NCBI RefSeq assembly: GCF_029533155.1
Contig: NZ_JAIZDB010000017.1
Span: 1 to 64,000, forward strand
Reading direction: 5' to 3'
Origin: Psychrobacillus antarcticus
GTDB taxonomy: Bacteria; Bacillota; Bacilli; Bacillales_A; Planococcaceae
DNA: 64,000 nucleotides
Shown: positions 35,629 to 45,224 of the stretch, piece after piece
How positions within the stretch are numbered: the stretch's first letter is position 1
Layout: each line of letters begins with the position of its first letter
Program-made: the position numbers and the translations under genes
The notes under the pieces: generated by a model
What the model saw: the letters and a program-made list of their open reading frames with translations, nothing else
Database searches by the model: none
What the model was told of the DNA's origin: nothing

Positions 35629-38600
35629 TTGAAAAAGTTTAAGTTTACGAGGTTCTTTAGTAGTATGCTAGCTGTGATTATGGTTCTTTCTTTATTGTTT
35701 CCATTCTCGAGTGCTAGTGCTGAAGAAGCAAAACCGTTCAAGCAAAATGGTCAAAGTGAAAGTACTATTCAACTGAAGGCAGCTATAGCAGAACAATTGA
35801 GCTTATCTAAAGATGGTCCAACCCTTCATGAAAGTTTAAAAAATGTATCGGGAAATCAAGAAGTTGCGGTGATCATTCATTTATCTGAAAAACCAGTAGC
35901 ACTTGAACAAGGGATAAGCCAAGTAAAAGACAAAAAACTCTCCAATGCTCGAGCAAATCAAGTTCGTGCGAATGTAAAAGCGCAACAAACAAAAGTAAAA
36001 AAAGAGCTAACTGCTAAACAGGTACAAATTAAGCAAGGATATACATTTGATACTGTTTTAAATGGAATTGCAGCAACAGTTAAAGCAAATGACATTCCGA
36101 AACTACTTACAGTAGAAGGAATTACATTAATCGAACCAGATGCAACTGTTTATGCTTCAGAAGAAAATACAACAAAATCAACTGAACTTATAAAAGATGA
36201 AACATTAGAAGCGCAAATGAATACAAGTGTTTCGTTCTTAGGAATTGAAAAGCTTTGGAATGAAGGAATTGAAGGACAAGGCGTTAAAGTAGCAGTACTT
36301 GATACTGGTATTGACGCGGATCATCCGGAGTTCGCTGGAGTTTATAAAGGCGGGAAGAACTTTATTCCTAACTCATCTACTTACGCAAAAACACGTGCAG
36401 ATGATGATGCTTCGGAAACATTACCTTCCGAACGTCCTGCGGGAACACCTGAATTTAATGCAACTGGAAGCTCATTTTATACATCTCATGGTACACATGT
36501 TGCGGGAACGATCGCAGCAATTGGAGCAAATGAATTTGGTATTAAAGGAATTGCACCTAAAGTAGACCTTTACGCTTACCGTGTACTTGGTGCATACGGA
36601 AGTGGATCTACTTCTGGAATCGTCAAAGCTATTGAAACTGCAGTATTAGAAGAGATGGACGTTATCAATCTATCACTTGGTGGTGGAGCAAACTCGGAGA
36701 CAGATGCAGGATCATTTGCAATTAATAATGCAATGATTGCTGGTACAATCGGAGTAATTGCAACGGGTAACTCAGGTCCAAACCGTGGAACAATGGGAAC
36801 TCCGGCAACAGCACGTTTAGGGATTGCAGTTGGTAATACAACAAATCCAGAAACAATGCATAATGGCCAAGTAAATATCACAGTTGGTGGTTACAACTTA
36901 ACAAAACAATTACAATTAATGGGTACAACATTTGGAAAAAATTTAGCAACACAACTTCAAGGCGAGTTTGACCTAGTGGCAGTCCCTGGCCTAGGGGAAG
37001 TAAAAGACTTCGAAGGAATCAATGTTGAAGGTAAAGTGGCATTGATAGCTCGTGGTAGTATCGCGTTTGTTGATAAAATTGCGAATGCAAAAGAAAATGG
37101 AGCAGTTGCTACGATTATTTATAACTCTCCAGCTGGATCGAATTCTCCAAATGCGTCAGGAACATTCCTTGGCGATTCATTTGCCTTCCTTCCAACATTT
37201 GATATGTCTTTAACTGATGGAAAGGCAATTCTTGCTGAATTGGAGAAAGGAACAGGTAAAGTTAGTTTTGGTAACTTTGCTTCCACAAATACACTTGGAG
37301 ATGACGTAAATGACTCTAGTTCACGTGGACCTTCCACGCCTAACTTTGATATTAAACCAGACGTAAGTGCACCTGGAACAAATATCATGTCAACAATCCC
37401 AATGTACAAAACGGATTTCCCAGAAGCAGTTTACGGGGAAGCGTATGATCGTAAAACAGGAACTTCTATGGCAACACCGCATATCGCAGGTATTGTTGCA
37501 CTTGTTAAACAAGCAAATCCTGATTGGAATGCTTTTGACGTAAAAGTAGCCCTTTCCAATACGGCTAAAATATTGGATACAGCGAAGTATGATGTATTCG
37601 CTCAAGGTGCGGGACGTGCAGATGCATATGCTGCAGCTCATACAGAAATTCTTGCGTATGCATTAGATACTGCTGTATTAGATGCTAATGGTGCAATTGT
37701 AGAAAATTTGAAAGGGACAGTTACTTTCGGTCCACAATCACTGAAAGAAAATCTTACAGTAACGAAACAAATTAAAGTAAAAGATATTAAAGGCACTGGG
37801 GGTCAATACAATGTCACAGTGGATGTCACGAAATCATTCGGTGATGCACAGGTGACGGTTGATCAACCATCATTCAATCTTGCTGGTGAGCAAGTATTAA
37901 ATATTACTTTAACTGCATCCGCGACTACTACAAAGCCTGGCGATGAAATCCTCGGATATATCCATGTTCAAGGGGGAGAAACGGATATTTCATTACCATT
38001 TGCTGCAGATTTTGGAGGAGCAGAAGCAACACAACTGAAAGACTACAAGATTACAGAAACAGATTTATCCTTTAATGGCGACGGAGTGAAAGATTCTGCA
38101 GTCCTTTCGTTTACATTAACTGGTGACGTAACTACTAACTATATTGAACTTTGGGACATTATGAACCCAGAGGGTGGAGAATATGGAGATGGCTATATTG
38201 GTTATTTACATTCAGGTTCGGCACTAGCTGCAGGATCTTATAACCTGAATATTGCAGGACAATATAAACCGTGGGGCACGGAACCAGCAACAACGATTCC
38301 AGACGGTTTATACACAATTGACTTCACTGGCGTAGCAGCTTCAGGGACAGTGTCTGACTATGTGGGACCAGTTGTTGTGAAAACAACAAAACCAGAAATT
38401 ACTGGAACAGTAGCAGAAGGTGTAGCGACTGGTCAAGTAACAGACCAATATATCGAATACAATGAAGAATTGTATTTATATGGTTTAGACTATAATTTAA
38501 ATGAAAAATTAAAAGCTTCCTATATTGCGACTGTTAATGGGGAAGCACATGCGGCAGTTAAGTTTGATTTGAACCAAGACGGTAGCTTTACATTCCCAGT

Positions 38601-39513
38601 AACGGCTGAAACAGATTCAGTGAAAGTAATTATTAATGATGCGGCGGGAAATGTTGGCGAAGCAATAATTTATGAAAAAGAAGCTGAAGCGAAAGTAACT
38701 CTTTCTGTCAATCCAACTAAACTAGATTTAATAGCTGGAGTAACGTCTCCACTTACTGTGACAGAAACAACAACACCTGTAGAAGGTGATGCAACTGAGA
38801 AAGATGTAACGACATCTGCAACCTATGCTGTAGCGGATGCAAGAATCGCAACAGTTGAAAATGGAGTAGTAACTGCAGTAGCTGAAGGTTCTACTACAAT
38901 TACCATTTCATACGGTGAAAATAAAGTTACTGTAGATGTAATTGTAAAAGGTAAAGTGGTTATACCGGGCGTTACTCTAACTGCAAATAAAACACAAATT
39001 GATTTGGAGCAAGGAAACGAAGAACAACTGAAAATTACAGAAGTAACAACGACGGCTGATGGGGAAATAAAACAAAAAGATGTCACAAAATCAGCTTCGT
39101 ATAAAGTAGCAAATGACAAAGTGGCTTCTGTTAAGAATGGTTTAGTGAAGGCAAAAGAAGCAGGAAATACAACGATTATCGTTAAATCCGGTAAAAATGA
39201 ATTAACTGTAAATGTAACAGTTACAGCACCTGCTGTTGAAGAACCAGTAGTAACTCTAACAATAGATAAACCCCAATTAGAAATAAAAACGGGTAAAGAT
39301 GTAAAAGTAAAAATTACAGAAGTTACTACTGTTAATGGCAAGTCAAAAGAAAAAGATGTTACGAAACTTGCAACTTACAATGTAGCGGATAATAAAATAG
39401 CTGAAATTGTAAAAGCAGGTGTTGTAGAAGGCATAAGTCAAGGCCAAACAACAGTTACTGTCACTTACGGCGAGCATACCTTGACGTTTAATGTGATTGT
39501 AGTAAAGAAATAG
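35629..39513 (+). CDS. Secreted subtilisin-like serine protease with three Ig-like repeats
   Basis: This 1294-residue extracellular protease starts at TTG after AAAGGGGA. A signal peptide ends at SASA (about residue 31), followed by an I9 propeptide (about 75-175). The S8 catalytic domain has Asp225 (VAVLDTGID), His290 (HGTHVAGT) and Ser613 (GTSMATPH), with a PA domain inserted at about 410-530. A long beta-rich region follows, then three tandem Big_2-type repeats starting near residues 1023, 1115 and 1208. The layout recalls Vpr-type proteases with extra wall- or matrix-directed repeats. No sortase or SLH anchor is seen. Confidence 0.9.
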   Translation: MKKFKFTRFFSSMLAVIMVLSLLFPFSSASAEEAKPFKQNGQSESTIQLKAAIAEQLSLSKDGPTLHESLKNVSGNQEVAVIIHLSEKPVALEQGISQVKDKKLSNARANQVRANVKAQQTKVKKELTAKQVQIKQGYTFDTVLNGIAATVKANDIPKLLTVEGITLIEPDATVYASEENTTKSTELIKDETLEAQMNTSVSFLGIEKLWNEGIEGQGVKVAVLDTGIDADHPEFAGVYKGGKNFIPNSSTYAKTRADDDASETLPSERPAGTPEFNATGSSFYTSHGTHVAGTIAAIGANEFGIKGIAPKVDLYAYRVLGAYGSGSTSGIVKAIETAVLEEMDVINLSLGGGANSETDAGSFAINNAMIAGTIGVIATGNSGPNRGTMGTPATARLGIAVGNTTNPETMHNGQVNITVGGYNLTKQLQLMGTTFGKNLATQLQGEFDLVAVPGLGEVKDFEGINVEGKVALIARGSIAFVDKIANAKENGAVATIIYNSPAGSNSPNASGTFLGDSFAFLPTFDMSLTDGKAILAELEKGTGKVSFGNFASTNTLGDDVNDSSSRGPSTPNFDIKPDVSAPGTNIMSTIPMYKTDFPEAVYGEAYDRKTGTSMATPHIAGIVALVKQANPDWNAFDVKVALSNTAKILDTAKYDVFAQGAGRADAYAAAHTEILAYALDTAVLDANGAIVENLKGTVTFGPQSLKENLTVTKQIKVKDIKGTGGQYNVTVDVTKSFGDAQVTVDQPSFNLAGEQVLNITLTASATTTKPGDEILGYIHVQGGETDISLPFAADFGGAEATQLKDYKITETDLSFNGDGVKDSAVLSFTLTGDVTTNYIELWDIMNPEGGEYGDGYIGYLHSGSALAAGSYNLNIAGQYKPWGTEPATTIPDGLYTIDFTGVAASGTVSDYVGPVVVKTTKPEITGTVAEGVATGQVTDQYIEYNEELYLYGLDYNLNEKLKASYIATVNGEAHAAVKFDLNQDGSFTFPVTAETDSVKVIINDAAGNVGEAIIYEKEAEAKVTLSVNPTKLDLIAGVTSPLTVTETTTPVEGDATEKDVTTSATYAVADARIATVENGVVTAVAEGSTTITISYGENKVTVDVIVKGKVVIPGVTLTANKTQIDLEQGNEEQLKITEVTTTADGEIKQKDVTKSASYKVANDKVASVKNGLVKAKEAGNTTIIVKSGKNELTVNVTVTAPAVEEPVVTLTIDKPQLEIKTGKDVKVKITEVTTVNGKSKEKDVTKLATYNVADNKIAEIVKAGVVEGISQGQTTVTVTYGEHTLTFNVIVVKK

Positions 39514-39538
39514 AGGAAAATAATTACTAGTTTATAAA

Positions 39539-39580
39539 AATACCGCCCTACTCGATTTAGTATCGAATAGGGCGGTATTT
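39539..39580 (+). terminator. Terminator of subtilase gene
   Basis: ATACCGCCCTA and TCGAT pair with ATCGA and TAGGGCGGTAT with one bulge on each side, then T-rich sequence. Confidence 0.85.
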
Positions 39581-39587
39581 ATTTAAA

Positions 39588-40558
39588 GATAAGAAAGTAT
39601 ATAAAAATACAGCATGAACAGCAGTTTTACAGGGCTTTTAAGAATGATTGATACTACTGATTTGCGTTTCAGTGGAGTACAAAGGCCAAGAGCGCCACGT
39701 CTTAAAAGGAAGGCAATCTAAGTTCGCCGCCTCCTGCGGCAACGATTGCATAACCCACATCCTGTGGGCCTCCGTGGCACGGCTTCAATCTCCTCGTCAC
39801 TACGAAAACATATGCTCCTGCGGTTACTCGTCGCAAAGACGTTGGTCAAATAAAGTTTGACCAACGTCTTTCCAGCGGGGCTTTCAGCTCGTGCACCTGT
39901 CGCTTCCCTATCGGTGCAGAAAACATTTGCTGTTCCCACAGGAGTCGCCACTTTCACTCCAATCAATTAAATGAGTAGTACTAAACTAGGGGATATTGCA
40001 TAGACTCTCACTTAGATAAGAAGAGTAGTAGGAGTTAATGGATAAAGCCATCTGTTGAATGTAGGAATGAAATTGTGTAAGGAAGGATGAAGATAGTAGA
40101 TTTCCTTTTTTACTAGTGGAAATAAGGAAAAATAGTAAGTGTCTACCCAATAAAGAAGCGAAATAGCGAACGAAATTGCATCTTCAGGCCCGCACGACGC
40201 GGGTCAGGCAGTCGTTGCGAAATGTTTTTTTATTTTGCGACGAGCTTTGCGCAGGAGCACCAAGATGTCGCGTACTTAGACTGTCATCCTCTCTACTCAA
40301 TTATTAGGATAGTATCTTTTCTCTAGTTATCCAAAAATGTACTTACCCGTTTCTAAAAGTTGTAGAAGGGCGACGGACAGTTAATAGCCATAAGATTACC
40401 GAGAAAAAAAGATGCTGGTCGTGACTTTAGTCACGACCAGCATCTTTAAAAAATCAAATGGTAATTATATAGCAATAAATCTGTACAAAGCCCTTCGAAA
40501 ACAGTAGAAACAGGTTTAGATCCTAGAGGACTGGGCGTTTTTTTGCCCGGTTTTTCTT
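39588..40558 (+). repeat. Large structured repeat, copy B
   Basis: This is the longest copy. It includes the nested palindromic element (about 39655-39970), GCGAACGAAATTGCATCTTC, the GGCCCGCA..GCGGGTC hairpin, the 18-base-arm hairpin (40408-40447, loop TTTA), TAGAAACAGG pairing back to CCTGTTTCTA, and a clean end terminator CTGGGC..GCCCGG with T-run (40531-40556). It lies between the subtilase terminator and the leftward gene at 40607. No coding frame of quality is present. Confidence 0.78.
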
Positions 40559-40606
40559 ATTTAAACGTAATAGAGAAAAGGCTCCTTTTACTCCAAACAG
40601 ATAATA

Positions 40607-41377
40607 TTAATATTCTCTTTTTACATCACTAATTTTATATATGCCATCGTCCATTTTCATTAGAATAATGGTGTACGTGAATTTACCTTCTTTTTGATAT
40701 TCACTTATTTTGATATGGTCCGTTAAATATTTTTTATTTAAATGAATCGTTGGAACTTGATAGTAAGTCACGGTAGTTGTTTCTTTCCATGAAAAATTAT
40801 CATCTACAAAACGTTCCATGTCTGGCAAACTACTGCCGTCTTTGTAATAATAATATCTTACTCCATCTATCTCTTTTGTGGACATATGATGAGATATATA
40901 TTGAAGTGCGAATGCTTCAGTAAAATGAGAATCAAAAACTTTAAGTAATTCTTGTCTAGTTTGGTCTCCGCCTAACTCATAAATTTGAATATTCCGAGCT
41001 TCTTGGAATAGTTTTTTGTAAGAAAGTAATTCTAACTTTTTCTTAGATGGTGTTTCGTATTTAATCTTTGCATTTTTTGGGACGAAGCTGTTTGCACCCA
41101 CTCCATATAATCCATTGTGCATTGATTTGTATGTGTAGACTCGATATTCGTCCCCTTTTTTAAGGATTCTAAATGTTTCTAATTTGCCGTCAGTTTTTTG
41201 TTTTACTAAAGGGGTATCCTCTAAAATTGTTACTTTTCCAAGCTGTCCAATTTTTAATTCTGTTTTTCCCCACATAATTTTACTCAGCGCAGGTTGTGCA
41301 CTAGCAGATTCATTTGCTAACAGTGATATAGAAATAACTAAAAAAGTTGCTAGCATGACAGATACTAATTTTTTCAT
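40607..41377 (-). CDS. Secreted protein of unknown function
   Basis: This 256-residue protein has a clear signal peptide (VMLATFLVISISLLANESASAQ). The mature part contains WGKTELKIGQLGKVTILEDTPL and FRILKKGDEYRVYTYKSMHNGLYGVG, which look like an SH3- or PrsW-like beta domain, followed by an alpha/beta region ending KMDDGIYKISDVKREY. I do not recognise a named family. It is monocistronic; the ATG follows AAGGGG. Confidence 0.65.
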   Translation of the reverse strand: MKKLVSVMLATFLVISISLLANESASAQPALSKIMWGKTELKIGQLGKVTILEDTPLVKQKTDGKLETFRILKKGDEYRVYTYKSMHNGLYGVGANSFVPKNAKIKYETPSKKKLELLSYKKLFQEARNIQIYELGGDQTRQELLKVFDSHFTEAFALQYISHHMSTKEIDGVRYYYYKDGSSLPDMERFVDDNFSWKETTTVTYYQVPTIHLNKKYLTDHIKISEYQKEGKFTYTIILMKMDDGIYKISDVKREY

Positions 41378-41578
41378 TTATTTTCCCCTTCCTAATAAAA
41401 GTTCAATTAATTGAGTTCTATTATAGCATCTAGAATTTCCAGTTTATAGAACCTTTGGGGCTATAATGGGTAGGTGGAAAATATCATTTTTAAAACTTTT
41501 TTGGCCCTGATCATACTTTATGATCAGCTCTGGGGAGAGGAATTTAGTTCGCTACACAGAGAATATAAAAAAATAGTG

Positions 41579-41607
41579 TTGACTGCAAGAATATTTTGAA
41601 TTATCAT
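41579..41607 (+). promoter_or_regulatory. Promoter of the AtuA/ADP-ribosylglycohydrolase operon
   Basis: TTGACT (41579-41584), 17-base spacer, TATCAT (41602-41607). Initiation would fall at about 41614, inside the first operator, so LacI-type repression is likely. Confidence 0.65.
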
Positions 41608-41610
41608 ACT

Positions 41611-41624
41611 TGTAAACGGTTTCA
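41611..41624. promoter_or_regulatory. LacI-type operator / cre-like site 1
   Basis: TGTAAACGGTTTCA, preceded by T, fits the CcpA consensus and the palindromic style of LacI-family operators, centred on CG. It overlaps the predicted transcription start. It is either the target of the LacI protein encoded at 51000, or of CcpA, or of both. Confidence 0.65.
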
Positions 41625-41665
41625 TAAATTAAGAGACGCTGTTTAAATATTTTTTTAACGGAATG

Positions 41666-41679
41666 TGTAACCGGTTCCA
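41666..41679. promoter_or_regulatory. LacI-type operator / cre-like site 2
   Basis: TGTAACCGGTTCCA is a second, more symmetrical copy with its centre 55 bases from the first. Two sites at that spacing would allow looping or cooperative binding. Confidence 0.62.
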
Positions 41680-41738
41680 TAAAAGTGATTATTCTATTAA
41701 ATAGATAAATTTATTAGTAAACAATGAGGGGTGACAAG

Positions 41739-43088
41739 ATGGGCAACGATATTAAGATTTTATCTCCATGTGGGATGTTGGGGTATGGTTTTCCAGAGGA
41801 ATCATTCTTAAGAGGAATAGAAGAGGAACCGCACGGAATAGTTGTGGATGCAGGATCTACAGATGCAGGACCCCATAAACTCGGAGCGGGTGTTTCCATT
41901 GTTAGTAGGCGAGCTGCCAAAAAGGATTTAATGATTATTTTAGAAAATGGAATTCCTAACAAAATACCAATTATCATTGGTTCGGCTGGTGGAGCAGGAG
42001 CACAGGTTCATGTAAATTGGACGATGGAAATTATCGAGGAGATTTTACAAGAACTAGAACTGCAAGTGAAAATAGCTGTCATATGGGCAGATATCCCAAA
42101 TGATTTAGTAATAGAGTCAAATGTACAAGGGAAAATAAAACCACTAAGTCCTAATATCCCTCTTTTAACGGAAGAGGTTATTCTCGAGACGAATGGAATT
42201 GTAGCACAGATGGGGCATGAACCTATTCTGGAAGCTCTTAAAGAAGGAGCAGATATTATTGTTTGCGGAAGAGCTTATGATCCATCTCCATTTGCTGCAA
42301 TAGGAATATTCCATGGAAAAGACCCAGGGCTTTCCTATCATCTAGGCAAAATATTAGAATGCGGGGCTCTTTGCGCAGAGCCCGGAACGACGAAGGATAG
42401 TATTTTAGGCATCATCGGTGATACCTCTTTTAAAGTGAAGTCATTGAATCCGAAACGCAAATGTACATCGATTAGTGTTGCTGCACATACTTTTTATGAG
42501 AAAGAGCATCCATATATTCTGCATGGACCTGGATTCACTTTGAACCTTGAGCAATGCGAGTTCAAAGAATTAGAAGATGGCGTGGTGGAAGTTTCTAATA
42601 GCAAGTATATACCTGCTAGTCAGCATTTTATCAAGCTAGAAGGGGCTCGAAAAGTTGCTTATCGTACTTTTGCATTAGCTGGAATAAGAGATCCGATTTT
42701 GTTGGAAAACATTGATGATATTGAATCTAGAGTGAAACAACAAGTAAGTGAGTATTATGACGAAATTCCAAGTGATGATTACCAAGTAAATTTTTATAAT
42801 TACGGGATGAACGCAGTACTTGGCAACAAGGAAAAAGAAGTCTTCAGCGGTCATGAAATAGGCTTAGTAATAGAAGTAATTGCAAAAGATCAAGAGCTTG
42901 CAAATAGCATATGTTCAACAGCGAGATCAACTTTTCTGCACTTCCCACATGAAAAAAGAAAGTCTACAGCAGGGAATCTTGCTTTTCCTTTTGCACCAAG
43001 CGACATTGAGTTCGGAGCCGTTTACGAGTTTTCTGTATATCACTTAATGGAAATAGTAGATAATCCGTTCCGAATTGAATATAGATAG
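41739..43088 (+). CDS. AtuA-like (DUF1446) protein
   Basis: This protein of about 449 residues resembles the AtuA/DUF1446 family: VDAGSTDAGPHKLG, IIIGSAGGAGAQVHV, MGHEPILEALKEGADIIVCGRAYDPS (split) and FPFAPSDIEF. ATG 41739 is supported by GAGGGGTG; an ATG at 41724 overlaps that site. AtuA is known from acyclic terpene catabolism, but many relatives occur in sugar or amino acid loci with DUF4387, as here, so the reaction may be a hydration or lyase step on another substrate. It is the first gene of the operon. Confidence 0.8.
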   Translation: MGNDIKILSPCGMLGYGFPEESFLRGIEEEPHGIVVDAGSTDAGPHKLGAGVSIVSRRAAKKDLMIILENGIPNKIPIIIGSAGGAGAQVHVNWTMEIIEEILQELELQVKIAVIWADIPNDLVIESNVQGKIKPLSPNIPLLTEEVILETNGIVAQMGHEPILEALKEGADIIVCGRAYDPSPFAAIGIFHGKDPGLSYHLGKILECGALCAEPGTTKDSILGIIGDTSFKVKSLNPKRKCTSISVAAHTFYEKEHPYILHGPGFTLNLEQCEFKELEDGVVEVSNSKYIPASQHFIKLEGARKVAYRTFALAGIRDPILLENIDDIESRVKQQVSEYYDEIPSDDYQVNFYNYGMNAVLGNKEKEVFSGHEIGLVIEVIAKDQELANSICSTARSTFLHFPHEKRKSTAGNLAFPFAPSDIEFGAVYEFSVYHLMEIVDNPFRIEYR

Positions 43089-43099
43089 GGTGGGAGCAG

Positions 43100-43411
43100 A
43101 TGGAGAAATTATTTGATATGGCAAAGGTATTAAGGAGTAAAAATTCAGGTCCATTTGAGCTTACAATGGATATCTTATTTGATAGTTCTGAAAAATATCT
43201 GAGAGTTAAAAATTCTAATAAAATTACGACGGAGCTTATTTGTGATCTTTATAACATAACAGAAAGAGATGTCCGTCATATTGTTTTCTTTGATCCCGCG
43301 ATGGGCATAAAGATAACAATTCTAAGGGGAGTTTCTTCCGGAACTGTTGGAGAAAGGGACGTATATGGTGCACAGCAACATGCACCGTTGATGAACATAC
43401 TAATAGATTAG
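43100..43411 (+). CDS. DUF4387 protein, AtuA partner
   Basis: This 103-residue protein shows LRSKNSGPFELTMDILFDS and GERDVYGAQQHAPL, the DUF4387 hallmarks. The family is found beside or fused to AtuA-like proteins, so the two probably form one enzyme. GGTGGGAGCAG precedes the ATG. Confidence 0.82.
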   Translation: MEKLFDMAKVLRSKNSGPFELTMDILFDSSEKYLRVKNSNKITTELICDLYNITERDVRHIVFFDPAMGIKITILRGVSSGTVGERDVYGAQQHAPLMNILID

Positions 43412-43423
43412 GGTGTTAGACAT

Positions 43424-44353
43424 ATGAAAAAAATTGCAGTGGTCGGCAGTATAAATAGTGATTATTTTGTAGAGGCAGATGTCCTCCCTAAGACTGGAGA
43501 AACGATCTTAGGTAATAACTTTTTTAGGGCACTCGGAGGAAAGGGAGCAAATCAGGCAGTAGCGGCATCTCGCTTAGGAGCAGAAGTTTCGTTTTTTGGC
43601 TCTGTCGGCAAAGATGATAATGGCTATTTTGCAAAGGATACCTTTATGCAAGAGAATATAGTGACTTCTTTTCTTCTATTTGAGAATAACGCACATACAG
43701 GGGCTGCCTTTGTTGAGATTAGTAACTCTGAAAACCGGATCATTGTCATTCCTGGTGCGAATAGCTTTACAAACAAGAAGTATGTAGAAAATTACTTAGA
43801 ACAGATTTTGAAGCATGATATTTTTATTTTCCAACTAGAAATCCCGATGGAAACAATTGATTATCTTATACCGATTCTCTATGAACATCAAAAGATAATT
43901 ATAGTGAATCCGGCTCCAGCTCAACTGATAAAACAAGATATTATTGACAAAATTACTTACTTAACTCCAAATGAACATGAATACCAAGAGGTACTGGATC
44001 AGCCAGACAGTAGTATGGAGGACGCGCTAACAAAGTATCCTAATAAGCTAGTGATTACCTGCGGACAAGATGGAGTTAAATTCTTCGATGGAAATCGCAT
44101 AGTACATGTACCAGTCCACGTAGTAAAAGCCGTAGATACAACAGGTGCGGGGGATACTTTTTGTGGTGCCTTTGCTGTTGCTTTAGCAGATGGTAAAGAA
44201 TTGAGTGAATGTATCCGTTTTGGAAATATTGCTGCAGCTTTGTCCGTTCAAAAGAAAGGGGCACAAGCTGGAATGCCATTTAAAAAAGATGTAGATCAAA
44301 TTATTAAAGAGGAGCGAATCGATGACACAGAAAGGGATATTCCACAGAATTAA
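43424..44353 (+). CDS. rbsK: Ribokinase-like PfkB carbohydrate kinase
   Basis: This 309-residue kinase has both PfkB signatures: GGKGANQAVAASRLG (N-terminal) and DTTGAGDTFCGAFAVAL with catalytic Asp. The NSDYFVEADVLPKTGET start is ribokinase-like. It probably phosphorylates ribose or a similar pentose released by the ADP-ribosylglycohydrolase-family enzymes encoded downstream. It overlaps the next gene by 32 bases. Specificity within PfkB cannot be fixed from sequence alone. Confidence 0.83.
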   Translation: MKKIAVVGSINSDYFVEADVLPKTGETILGNNFFRALGGKGANQAVAASRLGAEVSFFGSVGKDDNGYFAKDTFMQENIVTSFLLFENNAHTGAAFVEISNSENRIIVIPGANSFTNKKYVENYLEQILKHDIFIFQLEIPMETIDYLIPILYEHQKIIIVNPAPAQLIKQDIIDKITYLTPNEHEYQEVLDQPDSSMEDALTKYPNKLVITCGQDGVKFFDGNRIVHVPVHVVKAVDTTGAGDTFCGAFAVALADGKELSECIRFGNIAAALSVQKKGAQAGMPFKKDVDQIIKEERIDDTERDIPQN

Positions 44354-45224
44354 AAAAGACTGGGTCATTTACTTAATGCTCTTTCCGGCTATATTATACT
44401 TTGTCATTTTTAATGTAATTCCTATCATTGGCATGAAGCTCGCTTTTCAGGATTACCGTGTTATTGGGGATAATATCTGGGTCGGTTTAAAGCATTTTAA
44501 AGTATTATTCAGCTCTCCAGCTTTTTTTGATGTATTGCAAAACACGATTATTATCAGCACTATGAAAATTGTATTCTTTTTCCCAATACCGATTGTTCTT
44601 TCATTGATGATTAATGAACTTAGAAATGGTCCTTTTAGAAAATATGTGCAATCTGTTATTTATTTACCCCATTTCTTATCATGGGTGGTAATTGCAGGAG
44701 TATGGATCAGCTTATTAAGTCCTGATGCTGGTGGTATAAATGTTATCAGGAATTTTTTTCAACTGCCGACACTCGATTATATGACAAGCAAGGACCATAT
44801 CCGCTGGGTACTAGTATTTTCTGAAATGTGGCGAAGCGCAGGATGGGATTCCATTATATACCTCGCAGCAATTATGAAAATTAGTCCTTCTTTATATGAA
44901 GCTGCGCGTATCGATGGAGCTTCTACTTTTCAACAGATGCGTTTTATAACATTTCCACAACTGCTAAGTACGGTCGTAGTCGTGTTCATTTTAAATTTAG
45001 GTTTCTTCCTGAACGCAGGTTTTGACCAAGTATTCAATATGATTAACGATTCTACTATTAGTAAAATAGATATTCTGGATACTTATGTGTATCGTATCGG
45101 GATTTTAAATGGGCAATACGCTTATGCAACGGCAGCCAGTCTTTTTAAAGGTGTAATTGGTGTTATTTTAATACTAAGTACTCACTTTATATCGAAAAGG
45201 TTGACGGGGAAAGGAGTGTGGTAA
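44322..45224 (+). CDS. Sugar ABC transporter permease, LplB type
   Basis: This 300-residue permease has six membrane segments. It has the MalF/LplB-like N-terminus DWVIYLMLFPAILYFVIFNVIPIIGMKLAFQDY (split) and the EAA loop EAARIDGASTFQQMRFITFPQL. Its gene starts within the ribokinase gene and abuts the next permease gene. The operon has no ATPase gene, which is normal for this family: a shared MsmX-type ATPase is likely used. Confidence 0.88.
   Translation: MTQKGIFHRIKKDWVIYLMLFPAILYFVIFNVIPIIGMKLAFQDYRVIGDNIWVGLKHFKVLFSSPAFFDVLQNTIIISTMKIVFFFPIPIVLSLMINELRNGPFRKYVQSVIYLPHFLSWVVIAGVWISLLSPDAGGINVIRNFFQLPTLDYMTSKDHIRWVLVFSEMWRSAGWDSIIYLAAIMKISPSLYEAARIDGASTFQQMRFITFPQLLSTVVVVFILNLGFFLNAGFDQVFNMINDSTISKIDILDTYVYRIGILNGQYAYATAASLFKGVIGVILILSTHFISKRLTGKGVW

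Noticed and set aside
38823-39341. 172-codon minus-strand frame
   Set aside because: It is antisense to the Big_2 repeats of the subtilase; repetitive composition explains the open frame.
39648-39966. Two open frames in large repeat B
   Set aside because: These are repeat DNA with frames broken in the other copies; not conserved as protein.
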